This document shows positions 61,323 to 64,000 of a DNA stretch of 64,000 nucleotides, piece after piece. This DNA is from an uncultured Clostridia bacterium (GTDB lineage Bacteria; Bacillota; Clostridia; TANB77; CAG-508). Position 1 is the stretch's first letter. Each line of letters opens with the position of its first letter. The stretch lies in the NCBI GenBank assembly GCA_934162255.1, contig CAKPIG010000001.1, positions 62,001-126,000 of the forward strand, read 5' to 3'. Both the position numbers and the translations under genes were made by a program. The notes below the pieces were generated by a model. The model did not search any database, was not told where the DNA came from, and saw only the letters and a list, made by a program, of their open reading frames with translations.

Positions 61323-62439
61323 ATGATAGAATTAGAAGAAAATACCCCAATATTAAATACTCTAACAGAAAAATTGAAAAGTTTAGGTGAGTCTCTTTGA
61401 CATCGAAAAACTAAATCAAAAATTAAAAGAACTTCAAACACAAACTGAAAAAGAAGAGTTCTGGCAAGAAGATGCAAATACAACAAATAAAGTACTTTTA
61501 GAATTAAAAAAAATAAAATCAAAAGTAGAAAAATACAATAAATTAATTAATGAAGTGCGAAATCTAAAAGAACTAACACAATTGGCAATTGAAGAAAAAG
61601 AAGATGATGTTGCAAAAGATATAGTAAATGCAACAAATGAACTTAAAGAAGAAATAGAAAAGCTAGAGTTGGAAACATTATTATCTGGAAAATATGATAA
61701 ATGTAATGCAATTTTAACATTACATCCAGGAGCTGGCGGAACGGAATCGCAAGACTGGGCAGAAATGTTATATAGAATGTATACAAGATGGGCTGTGAAA
61801 AATGGATATGAAGTTAAAGAACTTGATTTCTTAGAAGGAGAAGAAGCGGGAATTAAAAGTGTTACTTTTGAAGTTGTTGGAGAAAATGCATATGGATATT
61901 TAAAAGGAGAAATGGGAGTACACAGATTAGTCAGAATTTCACCATTTGATAGTGGAGGAAGAAGACATACATCATTTGCTTCATTAGAGGTCCTTCCAGA
62001 AATATCTGATGATATTCAAATACAAATAAATCCGGATGACTTAAGAATAGATACATATAGAGCTTCAGGAGCTGGAGGACAACATATAAATAAAACATCA
62101 TCTGCTGTAAGAATAACTCATATTCCAACAAATATTGTTGTGGCATGTCAATCTGAGAGGTCACAAATTCAGAATAGAGAAACAGCGATGAAAATGTTAA
62201 AATCAAAGCTTTATACATTAAAAGAAAAAGAAAATAAAGAAAAAATAGAAGATTTAAAAGGTACTCAAAGAGAAATAGCATGGGGAAGTCAAATACGTTC
62301 ATATGTATTTTGTCCATATACTTTAGTAAAAGACCATAGAACAAACTATGAAATAGGAAATGTAGAAAGTGTTATGAATGGAGAAATAGATGGATTTATA
62401 GAAAGTTATTTGAAATTTATGTCTCAAAAACAAGAATAA
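61323..62439 (+). CDS. prfB: Peptide chain release factor 2, with programmed +1 frameshift
   Basis: RF2, about 371 residues, ends translation at UGA and UAA. The first 25 codons read in frame from ATG 61323 to CTT-TGA (61395-61400); ribosomes shift +1 at CTT and continue at GAC (61399). Then come RVIRISPF-type and SPF specificity sequences (RISPFDSGGRRHTSF) and GAGGQHINKTSSAV with the catalytic GGQ. The SD-like AGGTGAG is three bases before CTT, as in other prfB genes. Two separate frames are one gene. Confidence 0.97.
61385..61401 (+). promoter_or_regulatory. prfB programmed frameshift site
   Basis: AGGTGAG (SD-like), three bases, CTTTGAC. The in-frame UGA is read by RF2 itself, so low RF2 causes more frameshifting: autoregulation known for prfB. 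Confidence 0.95.
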
Positions 62440-62447
62440 AAAAATAT

Positions 62448-62495
62448 AATAGTAGTAGTCATAATTTAAATAAAAGTGACTATTACTATTTTTTT
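62448..62495 (+). terminator. Terminator between prfB and the aspartokinase gene
   Basis: AATAGTAGTAGTCA and TGACTATTACTATT pair with one G-U type mismatch, followed by TTTTT. The RBS AGGAG starts just after the T-run. Confidence 0.85.
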
Positions 62496-62506
62496 AGGAG
62501 ATAAAC

Positions 62507-63244
62507 ATGGACACAGTAGTATTAAAATTTGGAGGAAGTTCTGTTGCAGATAATGAAAAATTAAGAATAGTTGCAAATAAGATAATTAATTTTCAAGAGG
62601 ATAATAAAAATGTAATAGTTGTAGTTTCAGCTCAAGGCAAAACTACTGATAGACTTATAGAAGAAGCAAAACAATTATCATTAATGCCAAACAAAAGAGA
62701 ATTAGATATGTTATTAAGTACAGGAGAACAAGTAAGTGCTGCGAAATTATCAATATTATTAAATGAACTTGGATATAAAGCTATATCTTTAACAGGATGG
62801 CAAGCCCAAATTTATACAGATGAAAAAAATCAAGATGCAGCAATAAAAAATATAGATACAAGTAGAATAAAAGAAGAACTAGAAGAAGGAAATATTGTTA
62901 TAGTAACAGGATTCCAGGGGATTGATAAAAGGAAAAACATAACTACACTAGGAAGAGATGGTTCAGATACAACAGCTGTTGCAATTGCTGCTAAAATGAA
63001 AATTGATAAATGCTATATATATTCTGATGTAAATGGAATATATACACAAGATCCCAATAAGGCAAAGAATGCAAAAAAAATCAACCAAATATCATATAAA
63101 GATATGCAAAATTTATCAAGTAAAGGTTCAAGAGTAATTCATAGTAAATGCATTGATATTGCAGAAGAATATCATATTACAATAATTGCAAAATCAACTT
63201 TTGATGAAAGTGAAGGCACAATAATAACAGACAATAAATTATAA
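62507..63244 (+). CDS. Aspartokinase catalytic domain without ACT domains
   Basis: 245 residues. Phosphorylates aspartate at the head of lysine, threonine and methionine synthesis. LKFGGSSVADNEKLRIV, LLSTGEQVSAAKLSILL, and TTLGRDGSDTTAVAIAA are the catalytic motifs. Usual monofunctional enzymes have about 400 residues, with two C-terminal ACT domains for feedback control; here the protein ends at TFDESEGTIITDNKL with a normal stop and no degraded remains downstream. It either lacks feedback control or uses a separate regulatory subunit. Confidence 0.88.
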   Translation: MDTVVLKFGGSSVADNEKLRIVANKIINFQEDNKNVIVVVSAQGKTTDRLIEEAKQLSLMPNKRELDMLLSTGEQVSAAKLSILLNELGYKAISLTGWQAQIYTDEKNQDAAIKNIDTSRIKEELEEGNIVIVTGFQGIDKRKNITTLGRDGSDTTAVAIAAKMKIDKCYIYSDVNGIYTQDPNKAKNAKKINQISYKDMQNLSSKGSRVIHSKCIDIAEEYHITIIAKSTFDESEGTIITDNKL

Positions 63245-63261
63245 AAAAATATTAAAAATAC

Positions 63262-63289
63262 TTGTAAAAAAAAGTATTATTGATATAAT
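63262..63289 (+). promoter_or_regulatory. Promoter of the phosphofructokinase gene
   Basis: TTGTAA (63262-63267), 16 bases, TATAAT (63284-63289); RBS AGGAGG follows. Confidence 0.65.
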
Positions 63290-63318
63290 AATGTTGAAAA
63301 AATTTAGGAGGTATTCAT

Positions 63319-64000
63319 ATGATAAGAAAAGTAGCAATATTAGCAAATGGAGGAGATGTAGCAGGATTTAATGCAGTAATAAGAGCAATAGTAAAAACAG
63401 CAGAACAGAATGGAGTAGACTGTTATGGATTTGTAGATGGATACAAAGGACTATTAAATAATGAATTTGTAAAATTAGGTACGGAAAATGAAGAAATTGC
63501 ATCAGGAATATTAACAAAAGGTGGTTCAATAATAGGTTCATCAACTAATGCAAATGTATTTAATTACAAAGTTGAAGAAGATGGAGAAGTAATATATAAA
63601 GATTTATCAGATGTTTGTATTGAGAATATAAAAAAAGATGGGTTTGATTGTATATTTACATTAGGAGGAGATGGAACTCAAAAATCAGCAAGAGATTTTT
63701 CTAAAAAAGGAATAAATGTAATAGGAGTTCCAAAAACAATAGATAATGATGTGGCTTGCACAGAAATTACATTTGGATATAATACAGCTGTTTCCGTTGC
63801 AGCAGAAGCATTAGATAGATTGCATACAACAGGAGAAACACATCATAGAGTAATGGTTTTAGAAGTAATGGGTAGGTATGCTGGATGGATTGCATTAGAA
63901 TCAGCAATAGCAGGAGGAGCAGATGTTGCATTAATTCCAGAAATACCATATGATATAAACAAAGCAGTAGAAAAAATAAATGAAAGAAGAGAAGAAGGTA
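63319..64000 (+). CDS. pfkA: 6-phosphofructokinase, N-terminal part (3' cut by window edge)
   Basis: First 227 residues, running off the window. Phosphofructokinase family: ILANGGDVAGFNAVIRA (where most have GGDxPGxN), FTLGGDGTQKSA (116-123), GVPKTIDNDVACTE (137-150), and VMVLEVMGRYAGWIALES. The Gly of GGDG is the ATP-type residue, while the Lys of PKTIDND is the residue of PPi-type enzymes (ATP-type has PGTIDND). This pairing is seen in the group III/mixed lineage. Phosphoryl donor cannot be assigned. Confidence 0.92.
   Translation, partial: MIRKVAILANGGDVAGFNAVIRAIVKTAEQNGVDCYGFVDGYKGLLNNEFVKLGTENEEIASGILTKGGSIIGSSTNANVFNYKVEEDGEVIYKDLSDVCIENIKKDGFDCIFTLGGDGTQKSARDFSKKGINVIGVPKTIDNDVACTEITFGYNTAVSVAAEALDRLHTTGETHHRVMVLEVMGRYAGWIALESAIAGGADVALIPEIPYDINKAVEKINERREEG

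Noticed and set aside
61387..62439. prfB as a shorter gene starting at GTG 61387
   Set aside because: The CTTTGAC shift site and the 25-codon upstream frame with ATG and RBS show a frameshifted full-length gene.

Overview
The window is a very A+T-rich stretch of chromosome with almost every gene on the + strand and strong Shine-Dalgarno sites. The gene content points to a spore-forming, low-GC member of the Clostridia. Evidence for that is a cwlJ-gerQ pair, spoIIM next to xerD, a SCIFF peptide, a T-box leader, pta-ackA fermentation genes and hrcA-grpE-dnaK-dnaJ order. I see no prophage, insertion sequence, CRISPR array or rRNA operon. It looks like core chromosome with a few unusual insertions.

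Layout. 1-4.2 kb: end of hrcA, then grpE, dnaK, dnaJ. 4.3-7.5 kb: trpS, obgE and an ArsP_2-like membrane protein. 7.5-10.3 kb: an orphan VirD4/TraG-type ATPase facing the RNase P RNA gene. 10.3-13.4 kb: a pseudouridine synthase, a DUF5662 protein, trmB and the spore germination pair cwlJ-gerQ. 13.4-18.4 kb: pta, two tandem acetate kinases, dgkA, a monofunctional glycosyltransferase and a DUF1064 nuclease-like gene. 18.5-22.1 kb: a small membrane protein, an acyl-adenylating ligase, a SCIFF peptide gene missed by ordinary gene length cut-offs, and a flippase-like protein. 22.1-31.9 kb: a fatty-acid synthesis operon (ligase, birA, fabD, fabG, fabF, accB, fabZ, accC, accD, accA, fabI). 32-36.3 kb: a phosphodiesterase, a YihY protein, then rqcH, an M23 peptidase and tRNA-Trp on the - strand. 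36.4-41.6 kb: glycine T-box and glyS, glmM, ftsY. 41.6-53.2 kb: UPF0182, a Fem-type transferase, an alanine racemase homologue, DUF1189, ftsH, an HD-GYP-like protein, an EndoQ-like PHP protein, spoIIM, xerD. 53.3-61.3 kb: extracellular and membrane proteins, including a pilin-like Ig protein, a large BspA-type repeat surface protein and a transglutaminase-like protein. 61.3-64 kb: prfB with its programmed frameshift, an aspartokinase catalytic domain and the start of a phosphofructokinase.

Most worth a second look: (a) a 127-bp inverted repeat between grpE and dnaK whose mismatches are almost all G-U pairs only if the - strand is transcribed; (b) two sporulation loci (cwlJ-gerQ and spoIIM) in which a hairpin can bury the ribosome binding site in read-through RNA while a possible sporulation-type promoter lies in the hairpin loop; (c) the SCIFF precursor with an extra cysteine and no maturase beside it; (d) the orphan VirD4-like ATPase; (e) an M23 peptidase gene that appears to start at AUU; (f) a (TA)n tract upstream of the BspA-type gene.
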